DNA from: Burkholderia guangdongensis
GTDB taxonomy: Bacteria; Pseudomonadota; Gammaproteobacteria; Burkholderiales; Burkholderiaceae
Reading direction: 5' to 3'
DNA: 64,000 bases
NCBI RefSeq assembly: GCF_013403875.1
Contig: NZ_JACBNX010000003.1
Coordinates: 174,497 to 238,496, forward strand
Numbering within the stretch: the first letter of the stretch is position 1; every line of letters starts with the position of its first letter. The notes beneath the pieces are model-generated. The model saw only the letters and a program-made list of their open reading frames with translations, did not search any database and was not told the origin of the DNA. Below, piece by piece: positions 1 through 9,424 of the stretch. The translations under genes and the position numbers were made by a program.

Positions 1-2622
1 GATCGCCAGCCCGGTATTGTTGTAAAAGACCTGAACGGTCGTGTTCACGATACCCGTCAGCGAGATCGGGCCACTCGTCGTCGTCAGCGACGCGCCGTTC
101 AAGTTGATGCCCGTGCCGTTGGATCCCTCCAGCCCCGTCGACGGCACGTTCTGGGTGCCCGTCATCGAAATCGCGCCGCTCGCCGTCGTCACCGTCCCAC
201 TGAGCGACACGCCGTTGCTGAATGCGCTGTTCGTCGTCCCGTCGATCGATACGCCGCCCCCTTGCGTCGCGGACGATGTCGTATCGATCGGCGACGAAAA
301 GATCGATACGCCGTCTGCCGACGTCCCGCTGCCGGTTATCTGCAGGTTGCCGCCCTGCGTGGTGATCGGCGAGTTCGACAGCGCGACGCTGCCGGCGATG
401 CCGTCGAGCGTGACCATGCCGCCGCCGGTTCCGATCGACGTCGTGCCGAGATTGAGCGCGGTACTCGTCGCGCTGTTGCCGGTAACGTCACCGGTGATGC
501 TCAGGCCCCCGCCCGCCGTGGTGATGGTCGTCTGTTCGAGGTCGACGCCGTTTGACGTGGTCGGTACAAAACCCGACGTCTGCACCGAAATCGCCGACTC
601 GAGCTTGCCGCCGATCGTCACGCTGCCGCCTTGCGTGCTGATCGCGCTATTGTTCGCGGTGACGATGGCACCCGTCGCGATCGTCGTGGCATAGGCGATC
701 GCCACGTTCGGCGAATTGACGTCCGCGCTGAACTGCACACTGCCGCCGTGCGTCGTGAACGTCGATCCGTCGATCACGACGCCGCCGACCAGCGCGGAGG
801 CCGACGACGTGCTGGTCGCGACCGTGCCGCCCGACCCGACGTTGCCGGTGATCGACACATTGCCGCCGCCGGTGTCGACGGTCGTCCGCGTAATGCTGGC
901 CGCGCCGCTGCCGCCGTTGCCGTTGACGACGAAGTTGCCGCCGTTGGTCTGGATCGTCGCGCCGCCGAAAAAGCCGTCGCCGATGCTGACGGTCCCGCCG
1001 AACGGCGCCGTCACGCCGACGTTCGAATCGAGCAGCACATCGAGCTTGCCGGCCGACGACGTGATGCTGACGCCGTAGCCGATCACGACCGACCCCGACG
1101 CCTGCAGCGAGAACTTCGCGTCGCCGCCGCTCGTCTTCTGAATCGTCGCGGAGTCGGCGACGTCGATGTCGCCGGCGCCGTTGCCGCCGGTCGCCGACGT
1201 CGCGACCGTCACCGACGTGCCATTGTTCAGCTCCGATTGAATCGCGCCGGTCGTCAGCGTCGACGCGGACGAATACGAGAACGTCACCGAGCCGCCCGGC
1301 GCGTCCGACGCCGCAGCGGCCGGCCCGCTGGACACGATCGTGACCGAGTACGGATCGAGCAGCCACGTGCCGCCGACGCCATGCAGCGCCGACGCGTCGA
1401 CGACCGCGCCGGCCGTGTCGAGCGAATGGCTCGACGTCTCGATGAGCCCGCCGTTGCCGCCCTGCGGCCCGCCCTTCGCGGAAAACGTTCCATACAGCCG
1501 CGCGACGCTATCGCCGTACGCGACGATGTGCCCGCCGTTGCCGTTCGCGAGCGCATCCGCATGAATCGACGCGTCCGGCGACATCCACAGCGCGTCCGCA
1601 TCGCGGATCGTCGGATCCGCGCCGGCCGCGCCGCCGCCGAAGCGCACGGTGCCGCCACCCGCCGCGCCGCTCGCGTCGACGTTCGCGCCGGCCAGCAGCG
1701 CGACGTCGTGGCCGGTCACGTCGATCCGGCCGCCGGTGAGTCCCGCGCCGCCCGTCGCATCGAGCGTGCCGCTCACCTGCGTGATGCCGTTCGAGCCGCC
1801 ATCGAGGAAGATGTGGCCGTCGCGCTCGGCGAGGCTTTGCGCGCGCACGATCCCCTGCTGGTTCAGCACGGTGCCCGCGAGCGCGTCGGCGGTCTGCGCG
1901 CTCATCACGACGGTGCCGCCGTCGGCCGCGAGCGTGCCGGCGTTGCCGACGAGCGCATGCGCGGCGCCCTGATTGATCTGCAGCGTCGTGAGTCCATCGC
2001 CGGCGAAATCGACGGTGACGTCGCTGCCCGCGCCGAGCGCGACGGTGCCCAGCCGCGCGCTGACGGTGCCGGTGTTGCTGACGGTGCCGCCGAGCAGCGC
2101 GATCGTGCCGCCGTCCCGCGCGGTCAGCGTGCCCGCGTTGCCGACCGGCGCGGCCGACGTGCCGACGAACCTGAAGTGCCCCGCCAGAAAATCCGCGTCC
2201 GAGATGTCGAGCGTCGACGCGATCATCGATCCGACGTTGACCGACGACCCCGGCGCGAAGATCACGCCGGCCGGGTTGACGAGGAACACGCGGCCGTTCG
2301 CCTGCAGCCGGCCCGCGATCACGCTCTCGTCGTTGCCGAGCACGCGGTTCAGCAGCGCGGCGCTCGCCGACGGCTGCGCGATCGTCACCGCTTCGTTCGC
2401 GCCGATCGAGAACGTGTTCCAGTTGACGATCGCGTTCGGCGTGCCCTGCGTGATGTTCATCTGCCCGGCCGCGGGCGAACTGACGCTGACCGAGCCCGAC
2501 ACGACCTGCGCGCCGGTCGGGTTCGCACACGACGGCGTCGCGACCGACGCGGCGAACAGCGCGGCGACCGCACTCGCGATGGCGCCCGCATGTCTCGATC
2601 GCGCACTAACCGGCTTCTTCAT
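1..2622 (-). CDS. TpsA-type filamentous haemagglutinin-like exoprotein, N-terminal part (runs off left edge)
   Basis: This is the secreted partner of a two-partner secretion system. It would cross the inner membrane by Sec, pass through the TpsB pore encoded just upstream, and fold outside the cell as a beta-helix. Only the first ~874 residues are visible because the frame leaves the window. Residues 1-34 look like a signal peptide (MKKPVSARSR followed by an Ala-rich core ending near SCA). The haemagglutination activity domain follows, with NITQG at 56-60 and the family NPxG-type motif as NPAGV at 116-120. Beyond about residue 190 the protein is Gly/Thr/Ser/Val-rich imperfect repeats. The ATG is preceded by GAGGTG. 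It is the last visible gene of a CHAT-tpsB-tpsA operon. Whether it is an adhesin or carries a C-terminal toxin cannot be seen. Confidence 0.9.
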   Translation of the reverse strand, partial: MKKPVSARSRHAGAIASAVAALFAASVATPSCANPTGAQVVSGSVSVSSPAAGQMNITQGTPNAIVNWNTFSIGANEAVTIAQPSASAALLNRVLGNDESVIAGRLQANGRVFLVNPAGVIFAPGSSVNVGSMIASTLDISDADFLAGHFRFVGTSAAPVGNAGTLTARDGGTIALLGGTVSNTGTVSARLGTVALGAGSDVTVDFAGDGLTTLQINQGAAHALVGNAGTLAADGGTVVMSAQTADALAGTVLNQQGIVRAQSLAERDGHIFLDGGSNGITQVSGTLDATGGAGLTGGRIDVTGHDVALLAGANVDASGAAGGGTVRFGGGAAGADPTIRDADALWMSPDASIHADALANGNGGHIVAYGDSVARLYGTFSAKGGPQGGNGGLIETSSHSLDTAGAVVDASALHGVGGTWLLDPYSVTIVSSGPAAAASDAPGGSVTFSYSSASTLTTGAIQSELNNGTSVTVATSATGGNGAGDIDVADSATIQKTSGGDAKFSLQASGSVVIGYGVSITSSAGKLDVLLDSNVGVTAPFGGTVSIGDGFFGGATIQTNGGNFVVNGNGGSGAASITRTTVDTGGGNVSITGNVGSGGTVATSTSSASALVGGVVIDGSTFTTHGGSVQFSADVNSPNVAIAYATTIATGAIVTANNSAISTQGGSVTIGGKLESAISVQTSGFVPTTSNGVDLEQTTITTAGGGLSITGDVTGNSATSTALNLGTTSIGTGGGMVTLDGIAGSVALSNSPITTQGGNLQITGSGTSADGVSIFSSPIDTTSSATQGGGVSIDGTTNSAFSNGVSLSGTVTTASGAISMTGTQNVPSTGLEGSNGTGINLNGASLTTTSGPISLTGIVNTTVQVFYNNTGLAI

Positions 2623-2674
2623 GACGCACCTCAAGCGCCGGCCCGCGCCGGCTCGAACCGCAATTCAGCGACCG

Positions 2675-2708
2675 CGGCCGCCGTCGCCCGCATGCGCGAC
2701 GGCGGCCG
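2675..2708. promoter_or_regulatory. Intercistronic hairpin between tpsB and tpsA
   Basis: Arms CGGCCGCCGTCGC (2675-2687) and GCGACGGCGGCCG (2696-2708) are perfectly complementary around an 8-base loop. The element sits in the 108-bp gap between tpsB and tpsA and has no U-tract. I infer an mRNA-processing, stability or partial-attenuation element setting the ratio of exoprotein to transporter. Confidence 0.5.
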
Positions 2709-2730
2709 TGACCTTCCCCCGGGCAGCCGG

Positions 2731-4440
2731 CTAGAACGCCTTCGTCAGCTGCACATAAAAGCGCGGCACGCGATCGTTGCCGGTCGTGTCGGATGCGGTC
2801 GTGCGCCACGCGACCGTCCCCTGCAGCGAGAATCCTGCCGGCGCCGCCCAGTACGCGCCAACGCCCGCGCCGCTGCGCGTGATGTTGTTCGCGCCCTGGC
2901 CGGGCCGCGGGTTCGCGTTGTACCAGCCGGTGCCGAAATCGAAGAAGCCGAACACCGTCACCTTCGAGTTCACCGCGTAGCGCGCTTCGGTCGTCGCGAC
3001 GAAGCCCTCGTCGACGAGCCCTTCCGACGGCGAATACGCGCGCACCGCGTGCGGGCCGCCGAGCAGGAAGCGCGACGAGTTGTCCAGCGTCGTCGCGGCC
3101 CACTGGCCCGAGATGCCGGCAAATACGCTGATGCGCTCGGTCACCGAGTTCAGCCGGTTCGCGAAGAACGTCACGCGCGCCTCGGTGCCCTGCGTGTCGC
3201 GCCCGAAGCTCGACGCGTCGAGCGCGCGATCGGCGGCCGACCGAATGTCGAGGCTGCCGACCAGCAGCGCGAGATCGGCGCTGTTGAAGCCGCCGCCGAG
3301 CCATGCGTCGCGGCTCTCGTAGCTCACGCCGACGCTGCCTTCGATCAGCGCGCGCTGATTGTGCTCGTCGACGATGCCGATGTTGTCGCGCAGGTCGCGA
3401 TACTCGAGGTTCACGCGCGCGAGCAGGTTCTGGTTGCGCGTGCGCACGAGCGGATGCGTGAGCGTCAGGTCCGCGACCGTCGCCTCGCCGGTCGCGTCGA
3501 GCGGCGCGAACTCCTTGCCGAGCGTGTAGTTGAGCCGCGCGAACGCGACGCCGACGCGCGTGCCGTCCGCATCGATCGGCGCTTCGTACGCGACGCGCCC
3601 GTACGCGGTGTCGAGCCGCTCGCTGCCGAGCAGGCGGATGTCGAGGTTGTCGCCGATCATGAACGGCGAGTTGAGCCGCGCGAGCGCGCCGAGCCGCCAC
3701 GTGCCGGTCGGCGGCGAGCCGTAGTTGTCGACGTCGGTCGAGAAGGTCCAGCGCTTGGCCGGCGCGACGCGGATCGTCAGGTCGACGGTGCCCGGCTCGT
3801 TGCCGGCCTCGAGCGCCGACGATACCTGCACGCCGGGCAGATCGGACAGCAGCAGCATCGTGCGCTCGAGATCGCGCTGCTTCAGCGGCGCGCCGATCGG
3901 AATCGCGGCGACGCGCGCGCGCAGCAGGCTCTCGCGCACCGGCGTGCCGGCCGCGATGTCGAGCCGCACGTGGCCGACGCGCCCTTCGAGCACGCTCAGC
4001 TCGACGTTCCCGGACGTGACGTCCTGCGGCGGGATCACGACCTGCGCGAGCGCATAGCCGCGTTCGCGATAGACGCGCGTGATCCGCGCGGCGATCGCCT
4101 CGATGTCCGCGAAGCCGATCTGCGTGCCGATCCGCTCGCGCACCGGCGCGAGCAGCTCGTCGGTCGGAATCGCGTTGTTGCCCTTCAGCGTGATGCTTTT
4201 CAGCACGAAGGTCGGCCCGGGCGCGACGGCAGCGGGCGGCGACGCCTGTTGCGGCTCGGCCGGCAACGCGTTCGCGCCGCCGGGCGGCACCGGGCGCGTT
4301 TCGCGCGGTTGCGTCTCGTTCAGGATGCTGCCCGCGTTCGGCGGCGTCTGCGCGTACGCGAGCGCGCTGCTCCACGACACCGCCGCGGCCATGATTCGGA
4401 GGGTTCTTTTCATTGGTGGACGTGGGAGGCGTCGTTTCAT
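2731..4440 (-). CDS. TpsB outer-membrane transporter (ShlB/FhaC/HecB family)
   Basis: This is the outer-membrane pore that exports the TpsA protein encoded 108 bp downstream. Its 569 residues match the usual ~550-600 for the family. A signal peptide ends near residue 30 (ALAYAQ) and is followed by a Pro-rich linker. The first POTRA domain spans about 78-155, starting near FVLKSITLKGNNAI, and a second follows to about 235. A C-terminal 16-strand-type barrel ends in a terminal Phe (QLTKAF), as expected for an outer-membrane protein. The annotated ATG lies one base after the CHAT-gene stop (TGATATG), suggesting translational coupling. An internal ATG at 4413 (MKRTLRIMAAAV) gives a cleaner signal peptide and is an alternative start. 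Confidence 0.93.
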   Translation of the reverse strand: MKRRLPRPPMKRTLRIMAAAVSWSSALAYAQTPPNAGSILNETQPRETRPVPPGGANALPAEPQQASPPAAVAPGPTFVLKSITLKGNNAIPTDELLAPVRERIGTQIGFADIEAIAARITRVYRERGYALAQVVIPPQDVTSGNVELSVLEGRVGHVRLDIAAGTPVRESLLRARVAAIPIGAPLKQRDLERTMLLLSDLPGVQVSSALEAGNEPGTVDLTIRVAPAKRWTFSTDVDNYGSPPTGTWRLGALARLNSPFMIGDNLDIRLLGSERLDTAYGRVAYEAPIDADGTRVGVAFARLNYTLGKEFAPLDATGEATVADLTLTHPLVRTRNQNLLARVNLEYRDLRDNIGIVDEHNQRALIEGSVGVSYESRDAWLGGGFNSADLALLVGSLDIRSAADRALDASSFGRDTQGTEARVTFFANRLNSVTERISVFAGISGQWAATTLDNSSRFLLGGPHAVRAYSPSEGLVDEGFVATTEARYAVNSKVTVFGFFDFGTGWYNANPRPGQGANNITRSGAGVGAYWAAPAGFSLQGTVAWRTTASDTTGNDRVPRFYVQLTKAF

Positions 4441-4441
4441 A

Positions 4442-6802
4442 TCAGTGCGCGACGGTCAGCCGCCAGCCTCCCATCAGATCGAACGGCGCCCAGAAGAACG
4501 GATGCGCGAAGCGCGGCGTCTTCAGCACCGCGAGCTGCGCGGTCCGCATCGCGTCGATCGCCTCGCGGCCGCCCGTCAGTTCCGAGTAGAAGGTCCGCAT
4601 CGTCAGCGCGCTCGACTCGTCGGCGACCGGCCACATCGACACGATCAGGCTCGACGCGCCCGCATAGAAGAACGCGCGCGTGAAGCCGAGGATCTCGTCA
4701 CCACGCGCGATGCGCCCGAGCCCCGTCTCGCACGCGGACAACGTGACGAGCGCGACGTCGTTCAGCTTCAGGTTGTAGATATCCTTCGCGAGCAGCGAAT
4801 CGGGGCCGTCGGCCGGCTGCGCCGACGGCGCGAGCAGGATCCGCGAATGCAGCGGATCGATCGTGTCGGCCTGCGCGTGCGTCGCGACGTGCAGCACCCG
4901 GCCGGCGGGCGCGTTGTTCTGGAAGCTCGCGCGCGTCGCCGCGCGCTGCAGGAACAGCTCCTTCGTCGCGAACAGCGGCGCGATCCCCTCGACCTCCGCC
5001 TGCGCGCCGGGCAGCGCGTACGCGGGCGTGATCGACGGATTGCCGAACGCGACGAGGTTGCTCGCGACGCGCTGCTGGCGGTCGAGCAGTTGCAGCGCGA
5101 CGCTCGTCGACGGCTCCAGCGCGATCGCGTGGCCCTCGATCAGGAAGTCGTCCGCGTCGCGCAGCGCCTGGAACGGCAGATAGTGGAGCGCGCCGTGCGG
5201 CACGATGATCAACCGTTCGAACTTCGGCAGCGCGAGCGGCGCGATCAGCAGCGCGTCGAGCTTCGCGCCGTACGTGAGCGCGGTCGGGCGGCGGTGGATG
5301 ATCGCGTTGCGGAAATCGGTGACGGCCGCATCGAGGTCCGCGCGCGCGATCGGCAGCGTGTAGCCTGTCAGGCCTTTGCGGCGAATCACCCAGACGACGA
5401 GCTCGTCCTTCAGCCCGTGGAATTCGACGATCGCCTCGTCGGGCCGCAACGCGCGGCGCACCGCGTCGAGCGTCGGCACCTGGCCGTTCAGTTGCCGGTC
5501 GTCGACGCCCGCGTCGACGCGGTTGCGCACGACGTCGAGCAGCGCCCGCGCGCGGCTGCGCTCGGACAGGTTCCATGCGGACGTGTAGTCACCCGCGTCG
5601 ACCGCCAGCTTGATCGACTCGTCGAACACCGATTGCGTGTCGCCGAACAGGCCCGTCTTGAATTCGTCGCTACGAAACCGCGCGCGGATCTTCTCGGAAT
5701 CGTCGACGGCCTGCAAGTACGCGTCGCGCGCGTGCGGCTTGTCGCCGAGCGCGAGGTCCGCGCGGCCGATCCCCGCGTGCGCCCACAGGCGATCGTAGTC
5801 GGCGTCGGTCGACGCGTCGTTCGCGAGCAGCGCGTTGAACGCGCGCTTCGCGTCGTCGGGCTTGTTTTCCGCGAGCAGCAGGTTGCCTTCGATGCGCTGG
5901 TAGGCGGGCGCGAGATCCGCCGACGGTGGCGGATTCGCCGAGTCGAACGTCTTGCGCGCGCCGGCCGTGTCGCCGGCCGCGATCTGCGCGTTCGTCACCG
6001 ACAACAGCACGAGCGGCCGGTAGCGCGGCGACGCCGTCTTCAGCGCGTCGTCGTACGCGGCGAGCGCCGCGTGCGGATCGCCGCGCCGCAGCGCGATGTC
6101 GCCGAGCACCTTGTTCGCGGGCGCGAACACCTGCTCCGGCGCCTTCGGATGCGACGCGAGGGCGTCCTTCGCGTAGCGCTCGGCGTCGTTCAGATCGCCC
6201 GCGTAGCTGTACGCGATCGCCAGATCGCGCTTCGACAGCGCGGCGAGATCCGCGTTGTCGGTCTGCTCGGCGACGACGAGCGCGCGCGCGGCCGCGTCGA
6301 CGCTGTCGCGGAAGTCGCCGCGCTCGGCCGCGGACACCGCCATGCTGCAGTACTGGTACGCCGGGAGTTTCACGCTGTCGCGCGACAGCAGCAGGCGGCC
6401 TTCGGCGGTCAGCGATTTCAGCGTCTCCGCGTCGCGTACGCGCTCCTCGCTCTGCTGGAACGCGAAGGTGCCGGCGGCGGCAGGGTCCGCGCTGTTGGTT
6501 GGGCTGTTGGTTGCGCCGGCGGCTGGTGACGCGACGGCAGCCTTGGTTGCCTGATCCGCCGCGACCGGCGACGCCGCGTGCGCGATCGCGACCGGCACGA
6601 GCGCTGCGCCGAGCGCGGCGACAAGCTCGGCGCCCAGCATCACGGCCGGCATCATGACCTGCATCACGGCCAACACCAGCGCGCGCCGCGCGGCCGTACG
6701 CCGCACACGCCGCAACGCACCGGCGCACGACATCGCGCCGATGGCCCGGCCTACGTTCCCGCCCAAACGATCGTGGCGTTCATTCACATCGACTTCCTGC
6801 AT
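4442..6802 (-). CDS. Exported TPR-like/CHAT-domain protein (putative caspase-like protease)
   Basis: The protein is 786 residues from the ATG at 6802. The frame stays open to a TTG at 6892, and neither start has a convincing SD. A hydrophobic stretch within about the first 75 residues (ALVLAVMQVMMPAVMLG then LVPVAIAHAA) predicts export or membrane anchoring. Residues ~100-420 are Ala-rich helical repeats of TPR type. The C-terminal third is a CHAT domain (caspase HetF associated with TPRs), with the dyad visible as His642 in HVATHAQ and Cys691 in SACETG, followed by RGDEILGFTRAFFYAGA and SMWPVADE. CHAT proteins are clan CD cysteine peptidases. It is the first gene of the CHAT-tpsB-tpsA operon, so I infer a role in processing or controlling the exoprotein or its secretion; the target is unknown. 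Confidence 0.88.
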   Translation of the reverse strand: MQEVDVNERHDRLGGNVGRAIGAMSCAGALRRVRRTAARRALVLAVMQVMMPAVMLGAELVAALGAALVPVAIAHAASPVAADQATKAAVASPAAGATNSPTNSADPAAAGTFAFQQSEERVRDAETLKSLTAEGRLLLSRDSVKLPAYQYCSMAVSAAERGDFRDSVDAAARALVVAEQTDNADLAALSKRDLAIAYSYAGDLNDAERYAKDALASHPKAPEQVFAPANKVLGDIALRRGDPHAALAAYDDALKTASPRYRPLVLLSVTNAQIAAGDTAGARKTFDSANPPPSADLAPAYQRIEGNLLLAENKPDDAKRAFNALLANDASTDADYDRLWAHAGIGRADLALGDKPHARDAYLQAVDDSEKIRARFRSDEFKTGLFGDTQSVFDESIKLAVDAGDYTSAWNLSERSRARALLDVVRNRVDAGVDDRQLNGQVPTLDAVRRALRPDEAIVEFHGLKDELVVWVIRRKGLTGYTLPIARADLDAAVTDFRNAIIHRRPTALTYGAKLDALLIAPLALPKFERLIIVPHGALHYLPFQALRDADDFLIEGHAIALEPSTSVALQLLDRQQRVASNLVAFGNPSITPAYALPGAQAEVEGIAPLFATKELFLQRAATRASFQNNAPAGRVLHVATHAQADTIDPLHSRILLAPSAQPADGPDSLLAKDIYNLKLNDVALVTLSACETGLGRIARGDEILGFTRAFFYAGASSLIVSMWPVADESSALTMRTFYSELTGGREAIDAMRTAQLAVLKTPRFAHPFFWAPFDLMGGWRLTVAH

Positions 6803-7110
6803 AACGGTGGAGGAATGCGGTGGAGGAATGCAGCGTGTCCTGAATGCCTGCTCGCGGAACGGGCGTCGTGCGCGAGGGACCGTCGATTTCAATCACGTAA
6901 ACGAACGGCGGCCGCGCGTTTTGAAAACATCGCACAGTTATTTTTCGAATTTATTTTTTGCGGCGGCGCCTCGCGGGTTTTCAAAATCGGCGGCGTCGTT
7001 CGTCTTCAGAGGTATACGCGCGTGCGCGTAAGGTCGGCGCGTGCGCGCTCGACGAGCATGTTCCGGTCGCCCACGCCGGTCGCACCTTTTCACCACGGAG
7101 CCCGAATCCG
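6803..7110. promoter_or_regulatory. Divergent control region between the CHAT/TPS operon and the kinase gene, with a spaced inverted repeat
   Basis: This 308-bp region contains no supported gene. It includes the window's clearest AT-rich island (about 6937-6960) flanked by TTTTGAAAAC (6919-6928) and its exact reverse complement GTTTTCAAAA (6977-6986). The arrangement suits a regulator controlling both directions; the regulator is unknown. A 13-bp direct repeat (GGTGGAGGAATGC-like) lies at about 6806-6832, just upstream of the chosen CHAT start. Confidence 0.45.
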
Positions 7111-9363
7111 ATGCCCCCTCCCGACGACAAGACGGTGATCGCGCGACAGCCGCTTGCGCCGGAGGAATCGCCCGCCCCGCCCGACACCGAGGCCGAGGCC
7201 ACCGACGAACGCACGCTCGTGATGCCGGCCGCGCGGCCGGCGAGCGGGGATGCCGGCGCGTCGGCCGGCGACGCCGCGTCGACGTCCGCCACCGCCACCG
7301 CCACCGCGCTCGCGTCCGCGCCGCACGCGCTGCCGGTCGGCACGCGCCTCGCGGAGTTCGAGGTCGTCCGGCTGATCGGCGAAGGGGGCTTCGGCATCGT
7401 CTATCTCGCCGACGACACGCAGCTCGGCCGCCGCGTCGCGCTGAAGGAATACATCCCGGCCGCGCTCGCGTCGCGCGGCGGCAACGCGCAGGTCACGGTG
7501 AAGTCGGAGCGGCACGCGGAGACGTTCCGCGCGGGCCTGAAGAGCTTCATCAACGAAGCGCGGCTGCTCGCGCAGTTCGACCACCAGTCGCTCGTCAAGG
7601 TCTACCGGTTCTGGGAAGCGAACGGCACCGCGTATATGGTGATGCCGTACTACGAAGGCGCCACGCTGAAGGACGCGCTGCGGCAGATGCCCGCGCCGCC
7701 CGACGAGGACTGGCTGCGCGCGCTGCTCGCGCCGCTCGTCGAGGCGCTCGCGGTGCTGCACCGCGCGCAGTGTTTCCACCGCGACATCGCGCCCGACAAC
7801 ATCATGCTGCTGAAGGGCAGCGGCCGGCCGCTGCTGCTCGACTTCGGCGCCGCGCGGCGCGTGATCGGCGACATGACGCAGGCGCTGACCGTGATCCTGA
7901 AGCCGGGTTACGCGCCGGTCGAACAGTACGCGGAAGTGCCGTCGATGAAGCAGGGGCCGTGGACGGACCTGTACGCGCTCGCGGCGGTCGTCTATTTCGC
8001 GATCCTCGGCAAGACGCCGCCGGCTGCCGTCGGGCGGCTGCTGAACGATACGTACGAGCCGCTCGCGGTCGTGGCGGCCGGCCGGTATTCGGACGGCTTC
8101 CTGCGCGCGATCGATCGTGCGCTCGCGGTGCAGCCGCAGGACAGGCCGCAAGACGTGTTCGCGCTGGCGGCGGAGATGGGGCTCGACGTCGACAGCGACG
8201 CGGGGAGCGACAGCGGCGTAGCCACCGGCGTGGCCGGCACCGGAGCGGGACGTGCGGACGACGACGTCACGCGCGTGATGCCGCGTGAAACGCCGAGGCA
8301 GGCGACGGCGGGCGCGTCCGCGCCGGGGAATCGGGACAATACGCGAGGCAATACGCAGGGCGGTACGCAGGGCGGTACGCAGGGCGGTACGCAGGGCAAT
8401 ACGCGCCCGGGTGGCGGCGCGACTGCAGCGACCGCAGTGACCGCAGCACCGGCGGCAAGCGCGCCGCCCGCACGCGCGGGTGGCGGCAAGCGGCCCGCGA
8501 TGATCGCGGCGATCGTGGCCGGCGTCATCGTCATCGCCGGAATCGGCGGCTGGTGGGCGACGCGGCCGTCGCCGACGACCGGCTCCTCGACGCTCGCGCA
8601 TGCACCGGCCACGGCGGCGCCTTCCGCCGTCGGCCACGCATCGCAGTCTCAGCCGCAGTCTCAACCGGAAACGACCGCAGCGGCACCGACGACATCGACG
8701 CCCCCATCGGCATCCGCATCGATCGCGGCCACGCAGCCGGCCGCGCCGCCAGCCGGCGCCGCGTCGTCGGCGCTTCCATCGACCGCCGCACCCGCGATGT
8801 CGCTTGCGAGCGCGCAGCCATCGGCGGCCGCACCGCTGCCGCGCTACACGCCGGACGGCGAGTTCGAGCGGATCGCATCGTCGCTCGCCGACCCGTCGTT
8901 CCACGTCACGACGACGCTGCACGCCACGGTCGCGCGGATCAACCACGACCATCTGGAATTCCGGCTCGGCAGCAACCGCGCGGGCTACGCGTACGTGTTC
9001 ATGGTCGATCCGGAAGGCCAGTACCTGATGCTGTTCCCGAACGCGCTCGACAAGAACAATGCGATCGCCGCTGGCGCGACGCTGAACCTGCCGCGCGACA
9101 GCTGGCCGATGCTCGCGGGCGCGCCGGCGGGCCCGAACCACTTCCTCGCGATCGTGTCGCCGGTGCCGCGCGACTTCACAGACGGCGGGCTGCATCGCGG
9201 CTCCGTGTTCGCGTCGTTCCCGTCCGACGCGCGGCGCGCGGCCGCCACGCGGCGCACAGCGAGCTATTCGCCGTTCGCGGGCAAGCCGCGCTGCGGCGCG
9301 AGCGTCGCGGATTGTCCCGACACGTTCGGCGCGTCGACGTTCACGATCGACGTCGTCAACTGA
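7111..9363 (+). CDS. Membrane-anchored Ser/Thr protein kinase with C-terminal DUF4384-like domain
   Basis: Hanks-type kinase of 750 residues. The ATG at 7111 has GGAG at 7096-7099; the longer frame upstream lacks family similarity. The kinase domain spans about 82-350: Gly-rich loop GEGGFG near 89-94, Lys112 in VALKEY, catalytic Asp225 in HRDIAPDN, and DFG starting at Asp244. HRD is followed by IAPDN rather than the common LKPEN, a variant seen in some bacterial kinases. A low-complexity Gln/Gly/Thr and Ala/Pro linker follows. One transmembrane helix lies near 464-486 (MIAAIVAGVIVIAGIGGWW), placing the kinase inside and the C-terminus in the periplasm. The C-terminal ~150 residues (YVFMVDPEGQYLMLFPN) resemble DUF4384, a domain often found with kinases and caspase-like proteins. 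It is divergent from the CHAT/TPS operon and 61 bp upstream of mltA. Confidence 0.9.
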   Translation: MPPPDDKTVIARQPLAPEESPAPPDTEAEATDERTLVMPAARPASGDAGASAGDAASTSATATATALASAPHALPVGTRLAEFEVVRLIGEGGFGIVYLADDTQLGRRVALKEYIPAALASRGGNAQVTVKSERHAETFRAGLKSFINEARLLAQFDHQSLVKVYRFWEANGTAYMVMPYYEGATLKDALRQMPAPPDEDWLRALLAPLVEALAVLHRAQCFHRDIAPDNIMLLKGSGRPLLLDFGAARRVIGDMTQALTVILKPGYAPVEQYAEVPSMKQGPWTDLYALAAVVYFAILGKTPPAAVGRLLNDTYEPLAVVAAGRYSDGFLRAIDRALAVQPQDRPQDVFALAAEMGLDVDSDAGSDSGVATGVAGTGAGRADDDVTRVMPRETPRQATAGASAPGNRDNTRGNTQGGTQGGTQGGTQGNTRPGGGATAATAVTAAPAASAPPARAGGGKRPAMIAAIVAGVIVIAGIGGWWATRPSPTTGSSTLAHAPATAAPSAVGHASQSQPQSQPETTAAAPTTSTPPSASASIAATQPAAPPAGAASSALPSTAAPAMSLASAQPSAAAPLPRYTPDGEFERIASSLADPSFHVTTTLHATVARINHDHLEFRLGSNRAGYAYVFMVDPEGQYLMLFPNALDKNNAIAAGATLNLPRDSWPMLAGAPAGPNHFLAIVSPVPRDFTDGGLHRGSVFASFPSDARRAAATRRTASYSPFAGKPRCGASVADCPDTFGASTFTIDVVN
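8341..8405 (+). repeat. 12-bp tandem repeat in the kinase linker
   Basis: The unit GCAGGGCGGTAC repeats about four times and encodes TQGG repeats between the kinase domain and the transmembrane helix. Exact multiples of three keep the frame, so copy number can vary without inactivating the gene. Confidence 0.8.
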
Positions 9364-9424
9364 CCGTCAACCGAGCCAGCCGCCCGTGGCGCGCCCCGGC
9401 GCGCCCGCGACTCAAGGAGGCGCC

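Noticed and set aside
631..4683. A 1,350-residue open frame on the plus strand
   Set aside because: It is an antisense shadow of the TpsA and TpsB genes: Arg-rich, no domain, no SD, and caused by stop-codon scarcity in GC-rich DNA.
4442..6802. The CHAT protein as a CRISPR type III-E or gasdermin-type defence protease
   Set aside because: No CRISPR array, Cas gene or gasdermin-like gene is nearby; the CHAT protein has an export signal and sits with a TPS transporter.
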